Shown here piece by piece: positions 1 through 7,844 of a stretch of DNA of 39,605 nt (position 1 is its first letter; each line of letters starts with the position of its first letter). Location of the stretch: positions 1 through 39,605 of the forward strand of contig JAPLKA010000088.1 in NCBI GenBank assembly GCA_026388315.1, given 5' to 3'. This DNA comes from Pseudomonadota bacterium. GTDB taxonomy: Bacteria > Desulfobacterota > Syntrophorhabdia > Syntrophorhabdales > Syntrophorhabdaceae. A model generated the notes under the pieces. The model did not search any database, was not told the origin of the DNA, and worked only from the letters and a program-made list of their open reading frames with translations. A program made the translations under genes and the position numbers.

Positions 1-26
1 AAAGCCTTCAAAGGAGAGTTGTGACA

Positions 27-89
27 ATGTCTGTTAAGAGCTTGGGGCTTGGTTTCAAGAACGACCGAACACCTAATCGTGCAGAATGA
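27..89 (+). other. Tiny ORF or tail of an upstream gene at the window edge
   Basis: An ATG at 27 preceded by an AAGGAG-like site (11-16) opens a 20-codon frame ending at 87-89. The same frame stays open back to base 3, and the frame starting at base 1 ends with TGA at 22-24, so this may be the end of one or two genes that begin outside the window. No family was recognised, and the rest of the stretch up to 206 shows nothing convincing. Confidence 0.2.
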
Positions 90-206
90 GCTTTTTTCCG
101 AGCAGGATTATTCACCCTGCAATTGGCAATCGTTTGAAATCCGGGATAGAAGAACATCGATACATTATGATATGCATAGTGCCGGAATCAAGGGGGTAGA
201 AATATT

Positions 207-3200
207 ATGGCAGTCATGGAACTTCGAACAGTAGAAGATACAATCCTTTGGAAAACATTGAAGGCGTTGAACAACAAAAATGCTCACTTTCTATCTGCAA
301 ACGTTTTGGCTATATGCGAGGAGGCAGAAAATCGATCAAAAATCATAATAGAACACTTTCCTGAGTATACCATCCATGACCAAGTACACTTGCTGCGCGC
401 TACGGAATTAATGGGGCTAATCCTTGGTGACAAAGTAAATGTTCTGAATGCTGTGGAATTATCTCTTCTGATTTTGTCTTCTTATCTTCATGACCAGGGC
501 ATGGTTCTTGAGGCTGATGAGCAGAACACACTCGAAGGGACAGCAGATTTTGTTTTGTTTCGTGACAATTGGTACCTCAATCATCCTAATAGGAAAGAAA
601 TTCAACAACAGATAGCAGGCAGGTCGGCAAGCGAGAAAAAACGTGATGAGCTTATAAGGAAGATAAACGAATTAGATTCCGGTATGGTAACTGCGTATTT
701 GCGAACAACTCATGGTATTCGTTCTAAGGCGTTTGTGTTGAAACAATATGAGCATGACAGGCGCCTTGACATAGCCGGAAGAAATCTTTCGCACCTTCTG
801 TCCCAGTTATGTCTATCACATTGCGAGCCAACGACAAGCCTAATACCAAATAATGGATTTAACTACGATGAGCAAGTGGGAACTTATGCGGTAAACATGC
901 CTTTTCTTGCGGTGATTCTTCGTTTAGCCGATATTTTGGATTTTGATAGCGATCGAGCGCCTGACACTCTTTACCAAGCGATCCATTTTACCAATGACGT
1001 GAGCGTGCAGGAATGGGAGAAACATCGTGCTGTTCAAGGATGGACTATTTCGCAAGATTTGATTCGATTTACTATGTACTTTAAACACCCTGTTTATGAA
1101 GCAACTGCTCGACGATTCATGGATATGATTGATTCCGAATTAATAGAGTGTAAACAACTGATCAAACACTTTCCGGCAAATTGCAGCAATTATCGGTTGG
1201 ACCTTCCTGACAGAGTGGATCGTTCGCGCCTTGGTCCACAAGGAAATGCCTATATTTATCATGATCTCGAATTTTCTCTGTCAAGAGACGAAATCATACG
1301 GTTGTTATTACTTGAAAAGCTATATAGAAATCCTTCTCTTTGCGTGCGCGAACTGCTTCAGAATGCCTTGGATGCTCTCCGATATAGAAAAGCTTTGCAT
1401 TCTTGTAATGGAATAGACTGGAAGGAAGGCAAAGTTGAAATGCATCATGCAACGGATGATAATGGTTACGAAATTATTAGTTGTCGTGACAACGGCGTAG
1501 GAATGGATGAAAATACAGTCACAAGTTTTCTCTGCAAGGTAGGAAGGAGCTTCTATCGATCACCCCAATTTGAACAGGAGAGGCTTGAATTCCGGAAACA
1601 TAATTGTGACTTTGACCCGGTATCCCGGTTTGGCATCGGATTTATGTCCTGTTTTATGCTGGGAGACAGGATCATCATTCAAACACGCAGGGATTACGGC
1701 GCAGGAAGAGAGTACGGCAGACCGCTGATGATTGAGATTAATGGACTGAGCAGCATGGTGGTGATAAAGGAGGGGACGGCCAACCTTGAAGTTGGCACAA
1801 TGGTAACCATTGTTTCAAGGAAAAAACCCGGCTTCCTTGATGAATGGAAAGATCGAGTGAAATTGACTACAGTGCTGAAGGGCTATGCCGTTGCAGTGGA
1901 ATTCCCAGTCCATGCCGACTGCTTGATTCCGGAAATAGCCGACACAGTAGAGATACCTCCGGAACCAGAAAAGATTCCTACACTGATGGAGTATGCAGGG
2001 TTGAAAAACATTGTCTCCTATGAGCAGAATTTTTGTGAAATAGATGTACGCTTAGGTGGATCAATGAGAGAGTCTTTTCTGATAGACCAGCAAGGATTGC
2101 CCGCGATAGAGAATGCAGAGGCTGCCTGGAAGACACGAGAAAATTCAAAAGATTGGGAACTTTTTGTTGGAGATAAAAAGATTGAAGATTATCCTTGGAA
2201 TGAACATGATGGAATAACTATCAGCGCAGATGGGATTCTTATAGCCGGTGAACCCGGACGTGCTTCTTTTAAAAGAGATAGTCGGATTCTTGGATACACT
2301 AACTCTCAAATCTATGGCCCTATGGCTACGCTCCTTGATGTAAGAGGAGAGATGAAACCGGAACTGACCCCGGCCCGCACACGTCCAGACCGCAGTCTAT
2401 TTAACTCTCCACCAGGATGGAGACGGCTTGACGAATGTGTAGGTGAGGCTTCTGGCAAGATATGGGGTAAGGTTGCTACACGACTTGAAGAAGGTTTATT
2501 ACAAGAGACGTTTTGGAAACTTGGAACAATCTATAGAGCTTCATTCAGAAATATTACCCCTGAAGCTCTGTGGAGTAATGTGGGAGTATCGGTTATTGGT
2601 TCCAAAACTGTCTGGCCAAAAATCAGTCATCTGGGGAAGCTTACGATAGATAAAGCGGAACGTGGGTTTAAACTGAGGACAGAGGATGGTAGCACTATTG
2701 GTCCTGATGAAAACCTGCAACGATGGGAGGAAACTGGGACTAACCACCCCGAGTTGCTATACAAAATGAACTCATTGGTACTGCTTATGAGCGTTGCGAT
2801 AGTGGAAGATAAAAATATTACTCTGATGCCAGAGGTTCCTAATCCTTTTGATGGTTTGTTATCCCATTACTATGTGGGTGAAAGAATATTAACCGGTTAT
2901 CTTATTCCTTTCAAGGGGGTTGCTTCAAAGGCTATTGCGCTTCAAACTCCTATAGGGATAGCAAACAGGTCCCATCCTTTGTCGCAACTTTATGTTAAAA
3001 GTCGGTTGTTGAAAAAGAAAAACGATATAGAAGAATTTGCATCTTATTTTCTTACATTCATTACGTCAATACTGAACCTTAATGAGAAGTCCGGTTCATT
3101 GGAAAAACCCGAGTATGGGCACAAACAGATTGGTTACCAGTATTTTGAGGTAGACTGGCAAAATTATGATATGTGTCTCAAGCCACCATATACTGTTTGG

Positions 3201-3263
3201 GTTCAGGGCAAGGGATGGACCATAATAGATGAGGGTTTTTTTGAACGGTGGAAAACCATCTGA
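207..3263 (+). CDS. HD-domain plus Hsp90-type (GHKL) ATPase protein, 1018 aa
   Basis: A large soluble protein with two recognisable parts. Residues about 50-250 look like an HD phosphohydrolase-type fold: HDQVH at 57-61, LHD at 94-96, a TTHG segment near 167-170 and LRLADILD near 239-246, the last typical of HD-fold C-terminal helices. Residues about 350-490 carry a GHKL/Hsp90 ATPase: ELLQNALDA (N-box, 382-390), DNGVGM (428-433) and FGIGFMS (475-481). The remaining 500 residues resemble the middle region of Hsp90-like proteins but hold no motif I can name. The start is ATG 207, with AGGGGG at 191-196 upstream; ATG 216 is an alternative. Proteins pairing an HD domain with an Hsp90-like ATPase are often found in bacterial conflict contexts, but that role is inferred. 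The gene lies next to a TA pair and a ParB-like gene, which fits an accessory region. The substrate is unknown. Confidence 0.75.
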   Translation: MAVMELRTVEDTILWKTLKALNNKNAHFLSANVLAICEEAENRSKIIIEHFPEYTIHDQVHLLRATELMGLILGDKVNVLNAVELSLLILSSYLHDQGMVLEADEQNTLEGTADFVLFRDNWYLNHPNRKEIQQQIAGRSASEKKRDELIRKINELDSGMVTAYLRTTHGIRSKAFVLKQYEHDRRLDIAGRNLSHLLSQLCLSHCEPTTSLIPNNGFNYDEQVGTYAVNMPFLAVILRLADILDFDSDRAPDTLYQAIHFTNDVSVQEWEKHRAVQGWTISQDLIRFTMYFKHPVYEATARRFMDMIDSELIECKQLIKHFPANCSNYRLDLPDRVDRSRLGPQGNAYIYHDLEFSLSRDEIIRLLLLEKLYRNPSLCVRELLQNALDALRYRKALHSCNGIDWKEGKVEMHHATDDNGYEIISCRDNGVGMDENTVTSFLCKVGRSFYRSPQFEQERLEFRKHNCDFDPVSRFGIGFMSCFMLGDRIIIQTRRDYGAGREYGRPLMIEINGLSSMVVIKEGTANLEVGTMVTIVSRKKPGFLDEWKDRVKLTTVLKGYAVAVEFPVHADCLIPEIADTVEIPPEPEKIPTLMEYAGLKNIVSYEQNFCEIDVRLGGSMRESFLIDQQGLPAIENAEAAWKTRENSKDWELFVGDKKIEDYPWNEHDGITISADGILIAGEPGRASFKRDSRILGYTNSQIYGPMATLLDVRGEMKPELTPARTRPDRSLFNSPPGWRRLDECVGEASGKIWGKVATRLEEGLLQETFWKLGTIYRASFRNITPEALWSNVGVSVIGSKTVWPKISHLGKLTIDKAERGFKLRTEDGSTIGPDENLQRWEETGTNHPELLYKMNSLVLLMSVAIVEDKNITLMPEVPNPFDGLLSHYYVGERILTGYLIPFKGVASKAIALQTPIGIANRSHPLSQLYVKSRLLKKKNDIEEFASYFLTFITSILNLNEKSGSLEKPEYGHKQIGYQYFEVDWQNYDMCLKPPYTVWVQGKGWTIIDEGFFERWKTI

Positions 3264-3492
3264 ACCGGAATGGGGTCGGACAAAACCCTTGAGAATATTG
3301 GATTATGGATTATCTTCTAACCCTTACTCCTTAATCCATCAATCCTTAATCCACTTTTTTGGCTTAAAGTACTGTTTTTTTGGGGGGGCAAAACCGGTAA
3401 AGAAGGCTGGACTGAATTTCAATTTGTTTGAAATTATGCGGGGGAAAGTATAAACTCTATATTATATCCTTGTAACTCCAGGGAGTAAGGAG
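3264..3492. repeat. Spacer with degenerate short repeats
   Basis: No gene is supported here. Between about 3298 and 3354 the words GGATTAT and CCTTAATCCA occur repeatedly in both orientations (TTGGATTATGGATTATC, then two copies of CCTTAATCCA), giving an imperfect inverted repeat. Bases 3361-3389 hold one copy of a dispersed word, GGCTTAAAGTACTG followed by a T run and a G run, that recurs near 35.4 and 37.4 kb. Confidence 0.5.
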
Positions 3493-3498
3493 GTGTTT

Positions 3499-3741
3499 AT
3501 GGTTACAAGAACCTTGAAACTCGATATTTCTTTTCAGGAACTTCTTGCCGTTGTAGATCAGCTTGAATTGGATGAAAAAATGTTTCTCAAGAGGAAACTG
3601 GACAGGGAAAAGGTTCCTTCATGGCAGGAACGTTTTGGAAGAGCGCTTCAACAGCTTGGTAATAAAAACAAAAGGTTTACAACAAAGGAAGTGCTAACCG
3701 ATGTCGAACGGGCCATTTCCGATGTAAGAACAAATGTATAG
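3499..3741 (+). CDS. Putative antitoxin of a PIN-type TA module
   Basis: An 80-residue, charged, probably helical protein. ATG 3499 is preferred over the GTG at 3493 because TAAGGAGG at 3486-3493 sits at ideal spacing before it. The N-terminal part (LKLDISFQELLAVVDQLELDEKMFLK) is typical of small antitoxins that accompany COG1569 PIN toxins; the tail is basic and likely wraps the toxin. Its last codons overlap the toxin start by 8 bases, the usual arrangement in which antitoxin is translated first. Its function is inferred mainly from this partner; no DNA-binding motif is obvious. Confidence 0.7.
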   Translation: MVTRTLKLDISFQELLAVVDQLELDEKMFLKRKLDREKVPSWQERFGRALQQLGNKNKRFTTKEVLTDVERAISDVRTNV

Positions 3742-4165
3742 AATTAAGGCTGTTTTAGACACTAATATTATTTTCAGTGGTATCGTCTCGCCAAAAGGCT
3801 CACCAAGAAAACTTCTCGAATTAGCAAAAGAAGAAACATTCAAAGTTGTAACCTCGATTTTGATAAATCGGGAAATCCTTGAAGTTCTCCACAGGGGTCA
3901 CATATACACGAAATATGGTCTCAATGAGGCTATCATAGATGACATTGCTTCTTTTCTTTATGAAGGTGCAATTTTAACAGAAGATTCGTATGAAATTATG
4001 AAAGTCAAAAGAGATCCGGAAGATGATAAATTTATCAACTGTGCCATTGAAGGGGAAGCAGACTACATAGTTTCCGGCGATGGGCATCTGCTCGATCTGA
4101 AACATTATAGCGGCATCCAGATTATTAATGTAAATAGCTTTTTGAGAATATTGCAAAAAGCGTAA
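3734..4165 (+). CDS. PIN-domain toxin (COG1569-type putative RNase)
   Basis: This 143-residue protein has the PIN nuclease layout: AVLDTNIIFSGI near the N terminus (first metal-binding Asp, residue 8), an ILINREIL segment with the conserved Glu, and KRDPEDDKFINCAIEGEADYIVSGD, carrying the DPEDD and SGD acidic clusters. Such proteins are Mg-dependent single-strand RNases that inhibit growth when released from the antitoxin. It overlaps the preceding antitoxin gene by 8 bases and is probably co-translated with it. Length is typical and all acidic residues are present, so it is likely active. The RNA target cannot be read from sequence. Confidence 0.85.
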   Translation: MYRIKAVLDTNIIFSGIVSPKGSPRKLLELAKEETFKVVTSILINREILEVLHRGHIYTKYGLNEAIIDDIASFLYEGAILTEDSYEIMKVKRDPEDDKFINCAIEGEADYIVSGDGHLLDLKHYSGIQIINVNSFLRILQKA

Positions 4166-4300
4166 CGTCAATTCTGGTAAAGAACAACATCGAGGTAGAT
4201 TTACAAGACAGTACATAGTACATCGTACATCGAGAAAAGGCTCTTAACGAAGTACGAACGACGAAGTACGAACCACTGAATTAAAAAGAGGGGGAGAAAG

Positions 4301-4960
4301 ATGGCGACAAAGAAAACAGTTGAAAGTCCAGAGTTTATGTATCTGCCTCTGGAGAGCATTATTGTGGAAGAACAGATTCGCTCAGGGATCGACACGGAGA
4401 GTGAGTCCTTCAAGGCCCTCATGGAATCCATTAAAGACAAAGGTGTCTTAGAGCCCGTCCTTGTAACACCAAAAGACGGCAAATACCTCCTCCTCTGCGG
4501 GGAGAGACGCTTTCTTGCTGCCCAGAAGCTGGGGCTCCCAACAATACCGGCGCGCATACTTGATGCGATCACCCAGAAGGATGAAATCCTTGCCTTCCAG
4601 CTAACAGAAAATCTCCAGCGGGAAGACTTGAATCCAATGGATCAGGCAAAGGGCATATTGGCATATATTCAGGCTAAACATCCCGATAAAGGATATGATG
4701 TAGATGGTGTAATGAGTGACTTAATAAAATACGATAGAAAACCCGAACTTGTGTCAGACGAATTAGTCGCAACTGTTGCGACTACTCTTCAAATCTCCGG
4801 AAAGTCAACAAAGACGCTATTTAACGGACTTTCACTTCTAAAACTTCCCGATGAGATTCAGGCAGCAATTCGGGCAGAAACACTCCCCGTTTCTCAAGGA
4901 TATCTCTTCGCCGCTAACCTCGAATGTCCTGATCGTGTGAAGGCAGTGAATAGTAGATAG
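4301..4960 (+). CDS. ParB/Spo0J-family protein, C-terminally truncated
   Basis: This 219-residue protein starts at ATG 4301 behind GGGGGAG (4290-4295). Residues 15-115 are a ParB N-terminal domain: CGERRFLAA (66-74) is the GERRxxA motif and ENLQREDLNPMDQA (103-116) the second conserved box. Residues 150-205 look like the start of the central HTH domain (SGKSTKTLFNGLSLLKLP). Family members usually run to about 290-320 residues. Here the frame ends in a run of TGAATAG-like repeats, so the C-terminal dimerisation part is missing. No parA is nearby, so a role in chromosome partition is doubtful; plasmid or accessory origin is more likely. Codons 155-161 contain a perfect 21-base palindrome (4764-4784), and relics of the same segment recur at 34.0, 35.9 and 37.5 kb. 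Confidence 0.75.
   Translation: MATKKTVESPEFMYLPLESIIVEEQIRSGIDTESESFKALMESIKDKGVLEPVLVTPKDGKYLLLCGERRFLAAQKLGLPTIPARILDAITQKDEILAFQLTENLQREDLNPMDQAKGILAYIQAKHPDKGYDVDGVMSDLIKYDRKPELVSDELVATVATTLQISGKSTKTLFNGLSLLKLPDEIQAAIRAETLPVSQGYLFAANLECPDRVKAVNSR
4764..4784. repeat. In-frame palindrome inside the ParB-like gene
   Basis: The arms TAGTCGCAAC and GTTGCGACTA flank a central T (10-base arms). The palindrome lies in frame and encodes roughly VATVAT. It belongs to a family with different arms but the same symmetry found between 34.0 and 37.6 kb. Confidence 0.9.
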
Positions 4961-5062
4961 TGAATAGTAGATAGTGAATAGCTAAAAAGGCAGAAAATAT
5001 GAAATGCCGTGAATGGCAAATAGGTTTTTGACTAACGACTGTTCACTAACGACTATTCACTG
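4935..5062. repeat. Degenerate TGAATAG repeats and inverted partners
   Basis: AGTGAATAGTAGAT recurs nearly in tandem from about 4947 to 4982. CTATTCACT, its complement, appears at 5052-5060, after an ACTAACGACTGTTC/ACTAACGACTATTC duplication. The repeats make up the truncated end of the ParB-like gene and the spacer before aspA. No gene is present. Confidence 0.6.
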
Positions 5063-5078
5063 AAGTAACAATGTTTTC

Positions 5079-5107
5079 TTGCTTCTTTTACAAACAGGGT
5101 TTATAAA
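5079..5107 (+). promoter_or_regulatory. Candidate sigma70 promoter for aspA-hydF-hydG
   Basis: TTGCTT (5079-5084), 17 bases, TATAAA (5102-5107). Transcription would begin about 5113-5116, right at the aspA ATG at 5117, and no Shine-Dalgarno site is seen, so the mRNA could be nearly leaderless. This is a sequence match only. Confidence 0.4.
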
Positions 5108-5116
5108 ATATGCACG

Positions 5117-6544
5117 ATGGGTACATACCGTACAGAAAGAGATTTTCTGGGTGAGATGGAGATTCCGGCAGATGCCTATTATGGCATTCATACCCTCCGG
5201 GCAGTAAAAAATTTTCCTATATCATCATTCAGGGTGCCCCAGGAACTCATTCAGGCACTGGCAGAGGTAAAAGAGGCCTGTGCCCTCGCAAACATCAAGG
5301 TCAAACTACTCGATCAAAAAATAGGTGAGGCAATATTAGAGGCTACCAGAGAAATCCAAAACGGAAAATTCTCTGACCAGTTTATCGTAGATGCCTTTCA
5401 AGGCGGGGCCGGTACTTCCACCAACATGAACATGAATGAAGTTCTTGCCAACAGGGCCATCGAAATCCTGGGCGGTACAAAGGGCGACTATCACTTTATA
5501 GACCCGCTGGAACATGTCAATCTCTCCCAATCCACAAACGATGTTTACCCGACGGCGCTCAAAGTGGCAGCCATCCGATTAGTCATTACCTTAAGTGAGG
5601 TTATTGCGCAACTCCAAGGTGCTTTTCAGGAAAAAGAATCGGCCTATGCCGGCATCCTCAAGCTTGGCCGGACTGAAATGCAGGATGCAGTCCCTATTAC
5701 CCTCGGACAGGAGTTCGGGGCTTATGCAGAGGCCGTTGCGCGTGATAGATGGCGCCTTTTCAAAGTCGAGGAACGTTTAAGACAGGTAAACCTGGGCGGT
5801 ACAGCGATAGGGACCGGCCTTAATGCAGAGCGTGAATACATTTATGCTGCTATTGAAGAATTGCAGAATATTACGGGCCTCGGCATCGCGCGGGCAGAGA
5901 ATATGGTTGACGTTACACAAAACGCCGATGTCTTCGTTGAAGTCTCAGGGCTTGTAAAGACGGTTGCAGTTAACCTGGCAAAGATAGCAGGCGACCTGAG
6001 ATTGCTCTCTGCCGGCCCTCGCGGCGGTCTGGCGGAAATTTCGCTGCCCCGGCAACAGGCAGGCTCTTCGATCATGCCGAATAAAGTAAATCCTGTAATT
6101 ACGGAGATGGTTACCCAGGTAGCATTTCAGGTAATAAGCTGCGATCAGGCTATTACCATGGCTGCATTATCGGGACAGCTTGAATTAAATGCCTTTTTAC
6201 CGCTCATCACCTTTAACCTCATCAACGCCCTTAAGCTCCTCATTAATGGAGTTACAGTTTTCCGTACCCGTTGCATAGAAGGCATTGAGGCCAATACAGA
6301 TCGCTGCAGGCAATGGCTTGAAGAAAGTCTTTGTCTTGCTACTGCCCTCGCCCCGTATATCGGATATGACAAGGCAGCAGAACTCTCTAAAAAAGCAGCA
6401 TCTGAGGGCAAAACCATTCGCGAAGCTGCAATAGAGGACGGATTGTTCACCAAGGAAGAACTTGATGCCATATTCATCCCACGTGAACTTACGAGGCCGG
6501 GCATCGCCGGTGGTCAAAAACTGAAACAAAGAAAGAGAGGTTAA
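5117..6544 (+). CDS. aspA: Aspartate ammonia-lyase (aspartase)
   Basis: This 475-residue protein of the fumarase/aspartase superfamily catalyses aspartate to fumarate plus ammonia. The signature GSSIMPNKVNPV, the flexible loop bearing the catalytic serine, lies near residue 320. NLSQSTNDVYPT and GGAGTSTNMNMNEVLANRA are the other two conserved active-site regions. Length matches the family. The N terminus (YRTERDFLGEMEIPADAYYGIHTLRA) aligns with aspartase start regions, supporting ATG 5117. It is followed after 5 bases by hydF and then hydG. aspA commonly accompanies hydrogenase maturation genes, where it may supply ammonia for assembly of the azadithiolate bridge; this role is inferred from neighbourhood. 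Fumarase class II is less likely given the sequence and context. Confidence 0.93.
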   Translation: MGTYRTERDFLGEMEIPADAYYGIHTLRAVKNFPISSFRVPQELIQALAEVKEACALANIKVKLLDQKIGEAILEATREIQNGKFSDQFIVDAFQGGAGTSTNMNMNEVLANRAIEILGGTKGDYHFIDPLEHVNLSQSTNDVYPTALKVAAIRLVITLSEVIAQLQGAFQEKESAYAGILKLGRTEMQDAVPITLGQEFGAYAEAVARDRWRLFKVEERLRQVNLGGTAIGTGLNAEREYIYAAIEELQNITGLGIARAENMVDVTQNADVFVEVSGLVKTVAVNLAKIAGDLRLLSAGPRGGLAEISLPRQQAGSSIMPNKVNPVITEMVTQVAFQVISCDQAITMAALSGQLELNAFLPLITFNLINALKLLINGVTVFRTRCIEGIEANTDRCRQWLEESLCLATALAPYIGYDKAAELSKKAASEGKTIREAAIEDGLFTKEELDAIFIPRELTRPGIAGGQKLKQRKRG

Positions 6545-6549
6545 TTGCT

Positions 6550-7791
6550 TTGGTTGATACAACACTGAATCAAACACCCCGCGGAAGCAGATTGCATATT
6601 GCGATCTTTGGCCGCCGTAACGCCGGCAAATCGAGCCTGATCAATGCATTAACAAATCAGAATATCGCAATTGTCTCAGATATCCCGGGCACAACTACAG
6701 ACCCTGTATACAAATCGATGGAGATACTTCCTATTGGTCCTGTTGTGCTCATCGATACGGCGGGTATAGACGATATAGGCCAACTGGGCGCTTTAAGGAT
6801 GGAAAAGGCCTTTGCAGTCCTTGCAAAAACCGACCTGCTTCTGCTTGTTATTGATCCGGCAACAGGCGCCGGGACGCATGAAAAGGATGTCATCGGCCGT
6901 GCAAAGAAAAACAAGGTGCCCGTCATAGGCGTGCTCAACAAAATAGACCTCTTTCCGCAGGCATCAACAGAGGAACTCAGCGCCCGGTTAAATGTGCCCG
7001 TAATCCCGGTGAGCGCCCTAACCCGCCGGGGAATCCATGAACTTAAAATGGCCATGATAAAGTCAGCGCCAAAAGACTGGATGTCCCCTACTATACTTGG
7101 TGATTTGATTTCACCGGGAGATACCGTTGTGCTTGTAACGCCTATAGACCTCGCTGCGCCGAAGGGGAGATTGATCCTCCCGCAGGTACAGACAATACGT
7201 GATATATTAGACAATGATGCCATGGCTCTGGTAGTAAAAGAAAGGGAATTAAAAGCAGCCCTTGCAAATTTAAAGAGCAAACCCCGCCTTGTTGTTACCG
7301 ATTCGCAGGCCTTTCTAAAGGTCGCGGCAGACACACCGAAAGATGTGCTTATGACATCCTTTTCGATCCTCTTCGCCCGCTATAAAGGCAATCTCACCAC
7401 CCTTGTTGAAGGCGCAAAGGCCATTGAAAATCTGATGCCCGGTGATAAGGTCCTTGTTGCAGAGGCATGTACACACCACAGGGTTGAAGATGACATAGGA
7501 ACCGTGAAAATTCCCAGGTGGCTCCGGCAGATTGTGGGAGGACCGCTCGATTTTACGTGGGTCAGCGGCTTTGAACTCCCGCCCGATCTGAATGATTACA
7601 AACTGATTATTCACTGCGGGGCGTGTATGATAAACCGTAAAGAAATGCTCCACCGTCTCGTGACCGCCCAGCAGGCAGATGTGCCAATCGTTAATTATGG
7701 CGTCCTCATCGCATATGTGCTTGGTATCCTGAAGCGTGCGCTTGCACCGTTCCCCGAAGTACAGCAGATCCTCGAAGAGGCAAAAGACTAA
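6550..7791 (+). CDS. hydF: [FeFe]-hydrogenase H-cluster maturation GTPase HydF
   Basis: This 413-residue scaffold protein carries the diiron subcluster to the apo-hydrogenase. The GTPase domain occupies residues 14-175: P-loop GRRNAGKSS (21-29), the GTTTD switch (47-51), DTAG (69-72) and NKID (130-133). The C-terminal iron-sulfur motif is complete: C306-T-H308, 45 residues, then H354-C355-G-A-C358, matching CxHx(44-53)HCxxC. The start is TTG at 6550, with AGAGG at 6536-6540; the next in-frame ATG is inside the GTPase fold. It starts 5 bases after the aspA stop and 53 bases before the hydG start, so it is in one operon. Confidence 0.96.
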   Translation: MVDTTLNQTPRGSRLHIAIFGRRNAGKSSLINALTNQNIAIVSDIPGTTTDPVYKSMEILPIGPVVLIDTAGIDDIGQLGALRMEKAFAVLAKTDLLLLVIDPATGAGTHEKDVIGRAKKNKVPVIGVLNKIDLFPQASTEELSARLNVPVIPVSALTRRGIHELKMAMIKSAPKDWMSPTILGDLISPGDTVVLVTPIDLAAPKGRLILPQVQTIRDILDNDAMALVVKERELKAALANLKSKPRLVVTDSQAFLKVAADTPKDVLMTSFSILFARYKGNLTTLVEGAKAIENLMPGDKVLVAEACTHHRVEDDIGTVKIPRWLRQIVGGPLDFTWVSGFELPPDLNDYKLIIHCGACMINRKEMLHRLVTAQQADVPIVNYGVLIAYVLGILKRALAPFPEVQQILEEAKD

Positions 7792-7844
7792 GAGCTATTT
7801 ACTTTTATCAAGACCGGCCATATATTTAGCCTATGGAGATTTCA

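Noticed and set aside
6657-7334. Long antisense frame (225 codons) within hydF
   Set aside because: A shadow of hydF codon bias; the sense gene has complete motifs.
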